Origin: Emiliania huxleyi CCMP1516
Lineage: Eukaryota > Haptophyta > Isochrysidales > Noelaerhabdaceae
Assembly: GCF_000372725.1 (NCBI RefSeq)
Contig: NW_005199577.1
Span: 48,310-112,309, forward strand
Reading direction: 5' to 3'
Length of the DNA: 64,000 bases
Below, piece after piece: positions 1 through 9,604 of the stretch (its first letter is position 1; each line of letters begins with the position of its first letter). Below the pieces are notes generated by a model. It searched no databases. It was not told the origin of the DNA and saw nothing but the letters and a program-made list of their open reading frames with translations. Both the position numbers and the translations under genes were made by a program.

Positions 1-56
1 GAGAGCAGAGGTGGACTAAAGCCGAGCCTGGCTGTTCTTCACCTTTCTACCTACCT
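1..56. repeat. Direct repeat, copy A (55 bp)
   Basis: Shares the segment GGTGGACYAAAGCCGAGCC and the following pyrimidine-rich CCTTTCTACCTACCT with 242-297, with only a few differences. The repeat is cut by the window edge, so its true length is unknown. Confidence 0.8.
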
Positions 57-241
57 GTGATGTGAGGTTAAATTTATTTATTTATTACCGACTGCACTCC
101 AAGTGCTCCAAGTGCGGTGTTGCTGCTCGTCCTCCCCTTTTTTAATTTTATCGCCGCACGTGCACGCATCCAACGCGGTCAAAGCGGGGTTTGCCAAACC
201 CAAAGGACGCCACCTCGAGAACCTCGAGAGACGAGACACGA

Positions 242-297
242 GAGCAAGAGGTGGACCAAAGCCGAGCCTGGCTGTTCTTCACCTTTCTACCTACCTA
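242..297. repeat. Direct repeat, copy B (55 bp)
   Basis: Second copy of the unit at 1-56, about 240 bp downstream. It is preceded by the CTCGAG palindromic element and a purine run. Confidence 0.8.
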
Positions 298-1235
298 GCC
301 GAGTATTCTCGGCACGGCTCTACGACTTATTTCCAAAATTAGCTCTGTGAACAGCGCCTTGGGCTCAACGAGGTTTGCCTCTCGCACCCCGTCTGTTTTC
401 CTTTCCTTTTTTCTCTACAACACCCTCTCTTTTCCTCTCTATTTTCCGGGGGAAACTGCGTGGAAATCGTCAAATTTTTGGCTCCGAGCCGAGTCTGAGG
501 CTGGTTTGGGCCCAAAATCAGCCAAATTCTAGGCCAAATCGTCAAAATGCCGGGAATTTCGCGGAGAACCCGTATACCTGGAAATTACCCTGCGACCGCC
601 TGGGTATTTTGTCGATTTCCTCAATTTTGCCTCAGATTTTGCCCCAGACCAGCTCTCAGACTCAGGGAAACTCGCGAGTTTCCAGAATGGAGCACCAAAC
701 ACCCTCTGTTTTCCCTGGAAATTTCCGGAAACGCAAAGTGCTGGGGACCCTCTGTTTTCCTTTTTGTTTTCCTGAAAACCTCGTTGAGCCCAAATCAGCG
801 CCTTCCCTGCTCCTTCGCCTTCCCTGCGCGAGTTTTGCGCAGCAACCCGGCCGGGCAACCCTTAAAAAGAAACTTCTTCTGTGAACAGCGATTTCGGGCC
901 CGGGGTTGTGCGTTTACGTGAACGCTGTCCGGGGTTGTGAGCCTTATTTCGAAAATTAGCTCTGTGAACAGCGCCTGTTTGTCATACATCCGGCGGCTTC
1001 CTAGCTTGTGAACAGCGCTCGGTCCTTTCGTGCTCTGGCGTTGGCGGAGGCCCTCATGCACCTTGCAACTGGGCGCGGGCGGGACTGGCGCGCACGCACT
1101 GGCACCAACACAGGCACAAGAAAAGAATTTTAAAACCCAAGAGATTCTCTTTCAGAAACTTAAATCAAAATTAGCGCTGTGAACAGCGCCTGTTTGGTCA
1201 TCACCTTAACTGCATGTCGAAAACGTACACTGCCC

Positions 1236-3581
1236 ATGTTCGCTCCTTTCGTGCTCTCCTCCCCACCCACCGCACCGACACCCGCCGCACCGACACCCGC
1301 ACCCATGCCCGCGGACGTCCCCGCCGCGAACGAGGCTTGCAAGGCGCTCCGAAGCTTCTACGATGCCATTGGCGCGAAAGACAAATCGCCGTCCTTCGCG
1401 GACACGAGCTCGACCTGCTGCGCCTTTCTCGACGTGCGCTGTCACCCTCGCCGCAGGCCGTTTGCTCCCCTCCCTCACGGCCGGGCCCTTCGCGCGCAGG
1501 TGAGATGCACGCAGCCGGATGGCTCACCCAGCCCGCCCCTCGGCCAAAAAGAAGGGTGGAAAGCGGGCACCACCCTGACCAAGATCAAATTCCGAGGCGG
1601 CACCGAGCTTGGCGGTAGCGGCACGCTGCCCGGCGCCCTGCTGCTACCGCTCGCCGGCACGCTCGAGTACCTCGACTTGGGCAAGGAGGGGGATCGCTCC
1701 TTCTCGGGCACGCTGCCCGCGGAGCTGACCCAGCTCACCGCGCTCCAAAAGCTGAGTCTCACCACCGATAAGGTCAGCGGCACCATTCCGCACCAGCTCG
1801 GCCGGCTTCCCGCGCTGGAGAAGGTGACGCTCCTCTCCAAGCGCCTCTCGGGGACGGTCCCGGGCGAGCTGTGCCACAGGTCGGACGGCTCGCTCAGGAA
1901 ACTGTATCTCGACGACAACGTGAAGCTCTCGGGCGCGCGCGGCGCCGGCGGGAGGTCCGGGCTCGGCGGGCGGCCCAGGTGACGAGTGGCCCGGGCCGTG
2001 TCCCGCGTAGGAACGCTGCCGCCCGAGTGCTTCCTCTTGCCCACACTCGAGGCGCCGCTGCTCCTCACCGCCGCCCTCGGGGGCTCCGCCGCCCTCGGCA
2101 CCGCTGCACTCGGCTCCGCCGCCCTCGCCGCTCGGATCTCCGCCGCCGCTCCTCCTTGCTCCACATGCTCTCCACAACGCCACGCCGCAGCCCAGACGCT
2201 AGGCCAGCGCGTCTCCCCCCCCTCCCGCCGCGCAGGAAATCTCCGCCAAGAAGACGCGCATCTCTGGCACGCTGCCGAGCAAGATCACCGCGCCGCTCAG
2301 GCTGCTCATCCTCGAGGAGGTCGGCCTCTCGGGCAGCGTGCCGGAGGAGCTGTGCAAGGGCGAGAAGCTCGAGGAGCTGGTCCTCCGCCGTGCCAACCGG
2401 GTCTCCGGCACGCTGCCCACGGAGTGCCTCTCGCACGACACCATCACAAAGATCGACCTCAAGCGGACCAAGGTCGGCGGCACCATCCCGAGCCTCGACA
2501 AGGCGGTGCCCAAGCTCAAGACACTCGACCTGTCCAACTCGGACGTCTCGGGCGCAGAGACGCCCCTCGCGGGCCCGCCACTTCCGCGCCGCACGCCCGG
2601 CTGACTGCGCGGCTCGGGTGTTCCCGCCCACGCAGGCACCCTTCCCGCCTCGGTCGACATGTTCAGCGGCCTCGAGTACCTGGCCGTGGACCGCACCAAG
2701 CTCTACGGGTGAGAGCGAGGAGACTTAGCTTGAGGGCTCGCGCGAGGGGCAGTAGAGGGGGAGGGGCACCCACACGCACGCGGGAGGTTCCGCCGTGGCA
2801 GCACACATACGAAGCACTCTCCTCCCCGAAACCCACTCTCCCACCCCCGCCCCGCCGCTCCTTCCCCGCGCCACAGGATCGTGCCCGAGTCGCTAGGCGA
2901 CATCAGAGGGCGCACACCCCGCTCCCCGCGCACAGCAGCCACACGTGGGTGCCCCCGGAATGCCCTGCTCTATCTCCTCACCCCCACCCCAGCACCGTTA
3001 GGCTCAAGAACGGCACGTGCACGCTCCAAAACGCTTACGACTCGGTTTTCATTTCCATCGTCTCTAAAACTTGCTGCTATTCCAACTTCTGGTGCCCCCC
3101 CCCCCCCCCCCCCGCCCTCTCCCGAACCGGGATGTGTGTGGCCCCGCGCGTGCGTGCGATGGCGAGCGGCGACCCTCGGGCGTGCTGCAGGTGCCCCCTC
3201 CCGAGCAACGCGCCGTACTGCACGGAGACCTCGAGTGGGGAGACGATAGTGTGCAGCGTCATGTCGCCTCCACCGCCGCCGCCTTCAACGCCATCGTTTG
3301 TCTCTGACACGGCTGTCGTCGTCCTCCTCATCTGTGCGATCGCCATCCCGGCCGCGGCCTGGCTGTTGTTAACCCTGTGCGAGCGCGTCGCCATCACCTC
3401 GACGGTGCGACTTGGGCCCAGCTCTCCCCCGGCCGCTACTCCCCCCCCCACCCACACACACACACCTTTTCACACACACTGGCCCCCACATCGCGCGCGC
3501 CGCCGCCTCGGCCCCTTTCCCTCCCCTCAGGTGGTGGTTCCAAAGATGACCGAGCTCGACTCCGCGGCGGTGGGGCCTTAG
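1236..3581 (+). CDS. Leucine-rich repeat single-pass membrane protein
   Basis: A multi-exon LRR protein of the plant receptor type. Repeats carry the SGTLPxEL / SGTIPxxL signature: SGTLPAELTQL, SGTIPHQLGRL, SGTVPGEL, then GTLPPE, SGTLPSKI, SGSVPEEL, SGTLPTE, GGTIP, GTLPAS. They are followed by a Cys-rich cap (about 3010-3250; CTLQNAYD, TCCYSNFWC, CRCPLPSNAPYC), a Pro tract, and a transmembrane helix encoded near 3310-3375 (VVVLLICAIAIPAAAW). No kinase follows; the tail is short. Introns that preserve the repeat frame are 1933-2010, 2052-2235 and 2552-2635 (all GC-AG), and 2709-2876 and 3092-3190 (GT-AG). Further introns between 2900 and 3000 and near 3430-3530 are likely but not placed. The first in-frame ATG (1236) is used as start. 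Likely a surface recognition or adhesion protein; ligand unknown. Confidence 0.8.
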
Positions 3582-4004
3582 CCCGCAGACCTCGGGTAGG
3601 GTGCCCGCCCGGCTGCGGCTCGCACTGAGTGCGACTGCTTGTGAGCAGGTGGAGCACGTCCCGGAAGGGGAGGCAAGGCCGACGCACTACAACTGAGAGG
3701 GTCGTGCTAGTTCGGCGGGAGGGCGGTGCCCATTACCATGCATCGTGCAGGCTGCCCACCACCCCGACACCGCGGCACCGCGGCCGTGCTCTATTTCGCA
3801 CACATCGGGCGCATCGCATAACCCAAACAGCCTCTCCGTTTTGTTTGGGTTATGAGAGGCTTTTGCACGCCCCGCAGCATCTCACGAGAAATGGACAGGA
3901 CGCAGCCCTCTCCCTGGCCTCTGCCGCCGGCGATGCGCGAACGGGACCGACGCGTGGGTGGGGGTGGGGGGCGGCGTGACCGGTGTCTGGGCGATAAGTG
4001 TGAG
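3582..4004. other. Intergenic, no gene seen
   Basis: No convincing coding frame. Contains a short inverted repeat around the AACCCAAACA/TGTTTGGGTT pair (about 3820-3852) that could act in 3' end formation of the LRR gene. Confidence 0.5.
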
Positions 4005-4049
4005 CACACCGCGACACCGGCCGTCCAGAGTCCAGTCGTGTGCGTGGCG

Positions 4050-4110
4050 CACTTGCACATATATACCTAGAACACTGCCGTAGCGCGTAGCCCCCACGAG
4101 CTACGCTACG
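4050..4110 (+). promoter_or_regulatory. Candidate core promoter of RAP copy 1
   Basis: TTGCACATATATACC (TATA-like) is followed by a hairpin-forming GTAGCGCGTAGC...GCTACGCTAC. Both are kept unchanged in the second copy (about 9646-9706). Position upstream of a duplicated gene suggests a promoter; there is no transcript evidence. Confidence 0.3.
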
Positions 4111-4438
4111 TATATCGCTCGCGCTGTGTGCGCGAGGGCGAGCTCTCCGACGCTCTCCTCTGCGGTGGTCTCTGCATTACGATTCTCGTAGCCCTCTCTC
4201 TGAGCTTCTCTGTAGGAAGTGCGCAAAAACGAAAAAGAATTTTACAATCGTGTTAGTGTCAGCGCGCACTAGTCCCGTGCCCAGTGTCGTTTGCTCTCTA
4301 ATGGTGAACCTGTTTAGTGCCAGTGCGTGCAAGTCCCGTGCCCCGTCGTGTGGCGCCGGCACCCCAGCGTAGGAATCCTAGAGGGCGTCGTGCAGCCCTC
4401 CTTCTCTGGTATAGCAAAATTCTGTCCCCCGACGGCGT

Positions 4439-4457
4439 CTATCTCCCGACGAGATAG
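4439..4457. repeat. Inverted repeat CTATCTC-n5-GAGATAG
   Basis: Perfect 7-bp stem with a 5-nt spacer in the presumed 5' UTR. It is kept in the second RAP copy. Confidence 0.6.
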
Positions 4458-4588
4458 AAGCGTGGATGGCCGACCAACTCGAGGGTGCTTCTGGACCCTC
4501 GAGCTGATATTAATAGCGGCGGACGGCCGCTCCCCACGGTCCACGTCTTCTCCCCGGCCCGCCGCCCGGTCCGCCGCAGCGGGCGCCA

Positions 4589-6715
4589 ATGCCGCCTTCC
4601 GGCCCTCCGCCCGGGTACCCACAGATGGGGTACGGCCAGCGGCCGCCGCCTGGCATGCCGCCGGGCTATGGCTTGACGAGCAACGGCTGCTACCACGGGC
4701 CACGTCCTCCCCCCGGCCCGCCGCCCGGCCCGCCGCAGCGGGCGCCAATGCCGCCTTCCGGCCCTCCGCCCGGGTACCCGCGGATGGGGTACGGCCCGCG
4801 GCTGTCGCCTGGCATGCCGCCGGGCTACCCTCCCCACATCCCTCCGCCCCGCCACCCCGGCATGGCTGGCCAGCCGCCCGACTACCCGTGCCACCACCCC
4901 AGCGGCTACGATGACCGTCGGTCCAGAAGCGAGCGCGAGCGCGACTATTACAATGAGCGCGATCAGCCACCCTCGTCTAGCCGCACTGCTGCCGGTGGTC
5001 AGCTCAACGCTAAGCAGCTCAGCAGCCACATCTCGAATGCTGGCAGCGCTGACGCACTGCTCGCGCTCTTTGCTGCCCACAGCGCGAGCTTGGACCACAT
5101 CCACGCTGCGAACCTGTGGAACAAACTGGGCAAGCAGCGCGTCGAGCGGCGGCACGAGGAGCAGCTTGAGCGGCTGGTGCGGCGCACGCATGACCTCGTC
5201 TCGTCGTGCGAGGCACGCAGCCTGGCGAACATCGCCCACGGCGTAGCAAAGTGCCAGCTGCAAGTAGGGGTGGTGCGTTCGCTGTACGCGGCGGTGGCGG
5301 AGGCGGCGGTGCGCGGCGGGCTGGCTGGCTTCAACCCGCAGGACTTGTCCAACACGGTGTGGGCGTATGCGACGGCGGGCGTGGAGGCGGAGGCGCTGTA
5401 CGCGGCGGTGGCGGAGGCGGCGGTGCGCGGCGGGCTGGCTGGCTTCACCCCTCAGAACCTGGCCAACACGGTGTGGGCGTATGCGACGGCGGGCGTGGCT
5501 GCGGACGAGCTGTACGCGGCGGTGGCGGAGGCGGCGGTGCGCGGCGGGCTGGCTGGCTTCACCCCTCAGAACCTGGCCAACACGGTGTGGGCGTATGCGA
5601 CGGCGGGCGTGGCTGCGGACGCGCTGTACGCGGCGGTGGCGGAGGCGGCGGTGCGCGGCGGGCTGGCGGGCTTCAAGCCGCAGGACTTGTCCAACACGGT
5701 GTGGGCGTATGCGACGGCGGGCGTGGCTGCGGACGAGCTGTACGCGGCGGTGGCGGAGGCGGCGGTGCGCGGCGGGCTGGCGGGCTTCACCCCTCAGAAC
5801 CTGGCCAACACGGTGTGGGCGTATGCGACGGCGGGCGTGGAGGCGGACGAGCTGTACGCGGCGGTGGCGGAGGCGGCGGTGCGCGGCGGGCTGGCGGGCT
5901 TCAAGCCGCAGGACTTGTCCAACACGGTGTGGGCGTATGCGACGGCGGGCGTGGAGGCGGACGCGCTGTACGCGGCGGTGGCGGAGGCGGCGGCGCGGAG
6001 CAGGCTGGCGGGCTTCACCCCTCAGAACCTGGCCAACACGGTGTGGGCGTATGCGACGGCGGGCGTGGCTGCGGACGAGCTGTACGCGGCGGCGGCGGAG
6101 GCGGCGGTGCGGGGCGGGCTGGCTGGCTTCAACCCTCAGGACCTAGCCAACACGGTGTGGGCGTATGCGACGGCAGACCATTATCACCAGGCGCTGCTTG
6201 CCGACTGCTCGCGCGTAATCAGCGACTCGCTCGCGCGGGATCCGTCAACGTGGAGCGTCGGGAACTGCCGTCAGCTTCACCAGTGGCAGCTCTGGCTCTC
6301 CCTGGAGCGAGGAGCAGACGGGCAGCAGCATCTCCTCCCCGCCTCTGAGCGCCAGCGTTGCTGCGACGCTATGGTGGCGACCATAGCTCGGCCATCAGGC
6401 TTGCAGCGCTCGGTTGCAGCTGTCCTCGCCGCCGTGTGGGGCCCGGGCTTTGAGGAGGAGCATCTCGAGCCGCACACCGGCTACTCTCTCGACCTGGCGT
6501 TTCCCTCGTCACGCATCGCGATCGAGGTGGACGGCCCCTCTCACTTCCTGCTGCCCGACGGCCGGGGCGTGCGCAAATCCAACGGGCCGACGCTGCTCAA
6601 GCGGCGCCTCCTCGCGGCGGCTGGCTGGAAGGTGATCAGCGTTCCATTCTACGAGTGGAACCGCTTCGCGACGGCCAATGAGAGGCAAACCTACCTGCAG
6701 GGGCTGTTGGGCTAG
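4589..6715 (+). CDS. RAP-domain protein with eight 38-residue repeats (copy 1)
   Basis: A 708-residue protein predicted to bind organellar RNA, as RAP and OPR-type repeat proteins do. N-terminus: Pro/Gly-rich, with a twice-repeated GPPPGPPQRAPMPPSGPPPG block. Next comes a helical lead-in (LANIAHGVAKCQL). Then eight tandem 38-aa helical repeats (5281-6192) of the form LYAAVAEAAVRGGLAGFxPQ followed by (D/N)L(A/S)NTVWAYATAGV. The C-terminal RAP domain (about 6480-6710) shows SLDLAFPSSRIAIEVDGPSH and LLAAAGWKVISVPFYEWN. The repeat units are almost identical at the DNA level, so they are being homogenised or recently expanded. Start: the ATG used by copy 2 (10106) is lost here through a missing T, so 4589 is the first usable ATG in frame. 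Codons are very GC-rich. Confidence 0.85.
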   Translation: MPPSGPPPGYPQMGYGQRPPPGMPPGYGLTSNGCYHGPRPPPGPPPGPPQRAPMPPSGPPPGYPRMGYGPRLSPGMPPGYPPHIPPPRHPGMAGQPPDYPCHHPSGYDDRRSRSERERDYYNERDQPPSSSRTAAGGQLNAKQLSSHISNAGSADALLALFAAHSASLDHIHAANLWNKLGKQRVERRHEEQLERLVRRTHDLVSSCEARSLANIAHGVAKCQLQVGVVRSLYAAVAEAAVRGGLAGFNPQDLSNTVWAYATAGVEAEALYAAVAEAAVRGGLAGFTPQNLANTVWAYATAGVAADELYAAVAEAAVRGGLAGFTPQNLANTVWAYATAGVAADALYAAVAEAAVRGGLAGFKPQDLSNTVWAYATAGVAADELYAAVAEAAVRGGLAGFTPQNLANTVWAYATAGVEADELYAAVAEAAVRGGLAGFKPQDLSNTVWAYATAGVEADALYAAVAEAAARSRLAGFTPQNLANTVWAYATAGVAADELYAAAAEAAVRGGLAGFNPQDLANTVWAYATADHYHQALLADCSRVISDSLARDPSTWSVGNCRQLHQWQLWLSLERGADGQQHLLPASERQRCCDAMVATIARPSGLQRSVAAVLAAVWGPGFEEEHLEPHTGYSLDLAFPSSRIAIEVDGPSHFLLPDGRGVRKSNGPTLLKRRLLAAAGWKVISVPFYEWNRFATANERQTYLQGLLG
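5281..6192 (+). repeat. Eight tandem 114-bp repeats
   Basis: In-frame 114-bp units inside RAP copy 1, each encoding 38 residues. Units alternate between TPQNLANT and KPQDLSNT/NPQDLSNT types, which suggests amplification of a two-unit block. Copy 2 of the gene has six units. Confidence 0.95.
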
Positions 6716-7160
6716 TTGACAGGCGCACACAAAGCACTGGCTCTCGCCGAAGGCTCTCACACATCGCCACCGATCACACCGCCGCCACCGTGCCCTCCAC
6801 AGATGCCCCGATGAAATTCGCGCTGCTGCTCCTGACCCCCGCGTGCGCGATGTTCGCTCGCGCGGATCGCGACCGTCTGCTCTCCCCTTGCTGCCGCTCC
6901 TCCGCCGCCGGACTGCCCTCTCCACCACCCTCGCCCAGGGATCTACAATGCTGTCTTAAGGTCCGACAGGTTCGGCACCGGGCACCGCCTCGGTATACAA
7001 AATGCGCCTGCGGGCGGACCCTCACAGATCACAGATCACTTCCATTAATAGGGGGTAAACAGCGCCCCAAAATCCACCAGTGTGGGATGTCGCGCAATCG
7101 ATTGACTCTGAAAAGCTCGCATGTACCTCAAGCTACTAGGCTAGTACTACTACTCAGAGA

Positions 7161-8092
7161 CTATGGAACGAAAGTTCACGTCATGACGGTTAGCCGCTGT
7201 CACGACCGTTAGCCGCTGTCACGACAGCTGGGAGCTGTCATGACAGCAAACGACAGCGACAGTGACACCTACCTGTCACCAGCTGTCACCAGCTGTCACC
7301 AGCTGTCACCAGTTGTCACCAGCTGTCGTTGCTGCTGTCGTTGCTGATGTCATTGCTGCTGTCATTGCTGCTGTCGTAACCACCCCCCGACTGGTCCAAC
7401 TGTGACTGCTGCTGTAATTGCGCGGCTGTCATTCCTGCTGTCATTGCTGCTGTCGTCGCTGTCGTTGCTGCTGTCATTGCTGCTGTCATTGCTGCTCTCA
7501 TGAGCACCCCCGCAGGACAGTGTCACAATGGGATGTGGTGCCACTAACGAGAGAGACAGGACACTCAACTCTCAAGATATACACGCACGCGCGCGCGACC
7601 GCTCACTCGCACGCCCGACGCCACATGAGAAACCCTCTCAACAGTAGCCACGCACCGTCAGCAGCAGCGGGCGTGAGTCACAGAATCTGCAAAACCCTTG
7701 CCCTCCTTCCTCCAGCATGTGCCGTGATGGGCTCCAGCGCTGGTTCATCTGCCGCTCAAAAATCTCACGCGAGCGAACGGCGTCAATCATCAACCGCGAG
7801 GATTGGGACCTTGAAATCCACGATCGCAAGCAAACGCGCAGAGCATTGAGCAACACACCTCGGGTATTGAACCTCTTGGCCATTGCCAAGCCACAGTTAT
7901 CAGGATTTCTCATGTACAGAGCTCGGCTCTGCTACAAGAAAGCAGGCTCACCCTACACAGAGAAATTCTGAGGTAGAGGAGCAGGAGTTTTGCAAAATGT
8001 GTGAGACGTACAAAACGCTGCTGTGCATCAAGCGCTGAGAGCTACATCCACGCGCACCGGTGTCTTATTTTAGTCCATCGGGTGTAATGCAC
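7161..8092. other. Intergenic: CTGTCA-rich minisatellite, no clear gene
   Basis: 7178-7260 carries CGTCATGACGGTTA and several GACAGCT/AGCTGTC inverted pairs (perfect stem at about 7223-7239). 7270-7325 is an array of CAGCTGTCAC units, and 7326-7500 is CTGTCATTGCTG-type repeat. A related block recurs at 9341-9475, partly inverted. The region 7640-7970 is less GC-rich and has an open frame of 84 codons (7717-7971, +), but its product is unlike any family I know and I do not call it. Confidence 0.6.
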
Positions 8093-8176
8093 AGATGGGT
8101 GGGTGGGCGGTTGGGCCCCTTCGCTGGTGCCTGTCACTAGGGCTATGGCTGCCTCACTGTGGCGCTGGCGCTGCCT

Positions 8177-8178
8177 CG

Positions 8179-8211
<33 letters not shown>

Positions 8212-8213
8212 TC
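8177..8213. repeat. (CGCTGT)n microsatellite
   Basis: Six uninterrupted CGCTGT units, followed by degenerate CTGTCACT units to about 8300. Confidence 0.9.
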
Positions 8214-8587
8214 ACTCGCAGGGTCCCGCGCTGACATTGTCACCGCCTGTCGCTGGCGTTCACTGGCTTCACTGTCACTGTCACTATGGCTGTCACTGTT
8301 CCTGGGTGCCTTTCACTCCTCGAAAAAACTCGGACCCACGTAGACAAGGAGCGCGCGCCAATGGCCGCCTCCGTGACACTCCCACCTCCTGGGCCGGCGC
8401 GGGAGTTTTACTGCCGAGTTTCTCCCGGCCGGCCGCCTCCTGACACGCCCACTGACCGAGCCCATCAAAAAAATCCGGCGCCCCGCACTGCTCTGACCCC
8501 TGCTCGCCACTGCTCGCCACTGCTCGCCACTGTCGCCTCGGTTGCCGAGGCTGCCGCGCACCCGCACGCCCGCGTCGCTGCGCGACT

Positions 8588-8672
8588 ACGAACTGCACCA
8601 GCTGGGCTCGAACCAACGACCAAAACGTCCCCGACCCGAACGCTGCACCAACTAGGCCACGCCCCAGGTTCG
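8588..8672 (-). tRNA. tRNA-like sequence (pseudo-tRNA or tRNA-derived element)
   Basis: On the minus strand an A box (TGGCCTAGTTGG, fitting TRGYNNARNNGG) is followed about 45 nt later by a B box (GGTTCGAGCCC) inside a good T arm (GTTGG/CCAGC). A 5-bp anticodon stem (CGTTC/GGACG) can form. The acceptor stem pairs poorly (three of seven positions clean) and position 33 is not U, so a confident anticodon cannot be read. Best seen as a decayed tRNA or a Pol III-promoter element such as the head of a SINE. Confidence 0.45.
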
Positions 8673-9473
8673 ATCTGCAATACGCACAAAAATGGCCGCT
8701 CATAAAGCACTACTCATTTGCCGAGGCCACGCGGCGCCCCTCCACAGCCAGCCTACCCTCCTATCGCGCCACTCGAAGCCCCGCGGCCGCCTCTCGCCTA
8801 CCGCGCTGCCCTCGCCTGCCACCGCACCGCCCGCGCTCCAGCCTAACCAGCTCTGCATCTCGCAACACACACTTGACAGGGACAGACCAGGCGCAGGAAA
8901 AGGGAGCGGGGCCCGAATCCAAGGGACCACCCCGTCGGGCGGAGGAGCTGTGAACTCAGGTCCAGCAGGAAGGCTGCTGGCTCCTGACTCATCCCCCAAA
9001 TCCCCCACACCTTGGCGGCCTGAAACCTTACCATTCCGACACCTCACACACACCCCTCCCCTAGGGCTAAGCAGTGCGCGAGCCCACCCGACTGAGACGT
9101 CGACCACTCCTCGGGAATAGTTCTGTCAGTGGCTGCACTAGACGCCCACAGAGGCGCGCGGCGCGGGCAGATGACTAGGGGAGAAAAAGCGGAGAACCTA
9201 GCTCGCTGGGAGATGTGCGCAACCTAAAGACGGGAATAGGGGAGAAGTGTCAGTGTGAGGGGAGGGCGTAGGCTGGCGTTTTTGCCTTTGAAAACTGAAC
9301 AGTTTTTTTTGCCTTTCACTCCTCCCTGGCAGCTAGCTGGCTGTCACCAGCTGTCACCAGCTGTCACCAGCTGTCACCAGCTGTCGTTGCTGCTGTCGTT
9401 GCTGCTTCGTTTCGCAGCCGCTGTCACACATAGTGACCACGTCGCGACCGTTAACAGCGGTTTTAACCGTCAT
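8673..9473. other. Intergenic, no gene seen
   Basis: Open frames here lack family signatures. A CAGCTGTCAC minisatellite block lies at 9341-9410, matching the one at 7270-7330. Confidence 0.5.
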
Positions 9474-9474
9474 G

Positions 9475-9604
9475 ACGTGAGGTCGACAAAACTCCCTCGC
9501 ACGACACTGGACTATCGCGCCTGGCACTACGCAAAAAAGAAACAGCGCGATGCTTGTGGAATGGATGCGAAAATGGGCCGGCGAAGCCGGAACAGGAATC
9601 ACAC
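9475..9604 (+). repeat. 130-bp direct repeat, left flank of RAP copy 2
   Basis: Runs from GACGTGAGGTCGACAAAACT to GGAACAGGAATCACAC and is matched by 12600-12732, which is the immediate 5' flank of the KamA gene. The two copies differ mainly by an insertion in the middle. Together they bracket RAP copy 2. Confidence 0.85.

Larger units (their letters stand above)
1..1235. other. Repeat-rich non-coding stretch
   Basis: No convincing gene is seen. The stretch holds a direct repeat of about 55 bp (1-56 and 242-297), a CCAAGTGCTCCAAGTGC element at 95-115, a palindromic CTCGAG-rich element at 211-231, and five copies of TGTGAACAG (346, 880, 963, 1007, 1178), three of them preceded by an AAAATTAGC context. 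All of these recur elsewhere in the window. The last part may hold the promoter of the LRR gene that starts at 1236. Confidence 0.6.
4005..7160 (+). repeat. 3-kb duplicated unit, copy 1 (RAP gene)
   Basis: Nearly identical to 9600-12520 from the CACACCGCGACACCGG edge through the RAP-domain gene and about 440 bp of 3' flank, ending around CTCAAGCTA. Main differences are two extra 114-bp repeat units in this copy, a missing T at about 4512 that removes an ATG, and a 3-nt change near 6437. Confidence 0.95.

Noticed and set aside
4439-5448. Long minus-strand open frames opposite both RAP genes
   Set aside because: They mirror the repeat units of the plus-strand gene in another frame, a result of extreme GC; the family motifs are only on the plus strand.
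7270-7325. CRISPR-like regular repeats
   Set aside because: Units of about 10 bp with no unique spacers; a minisatellite in a eukaryotic genome.
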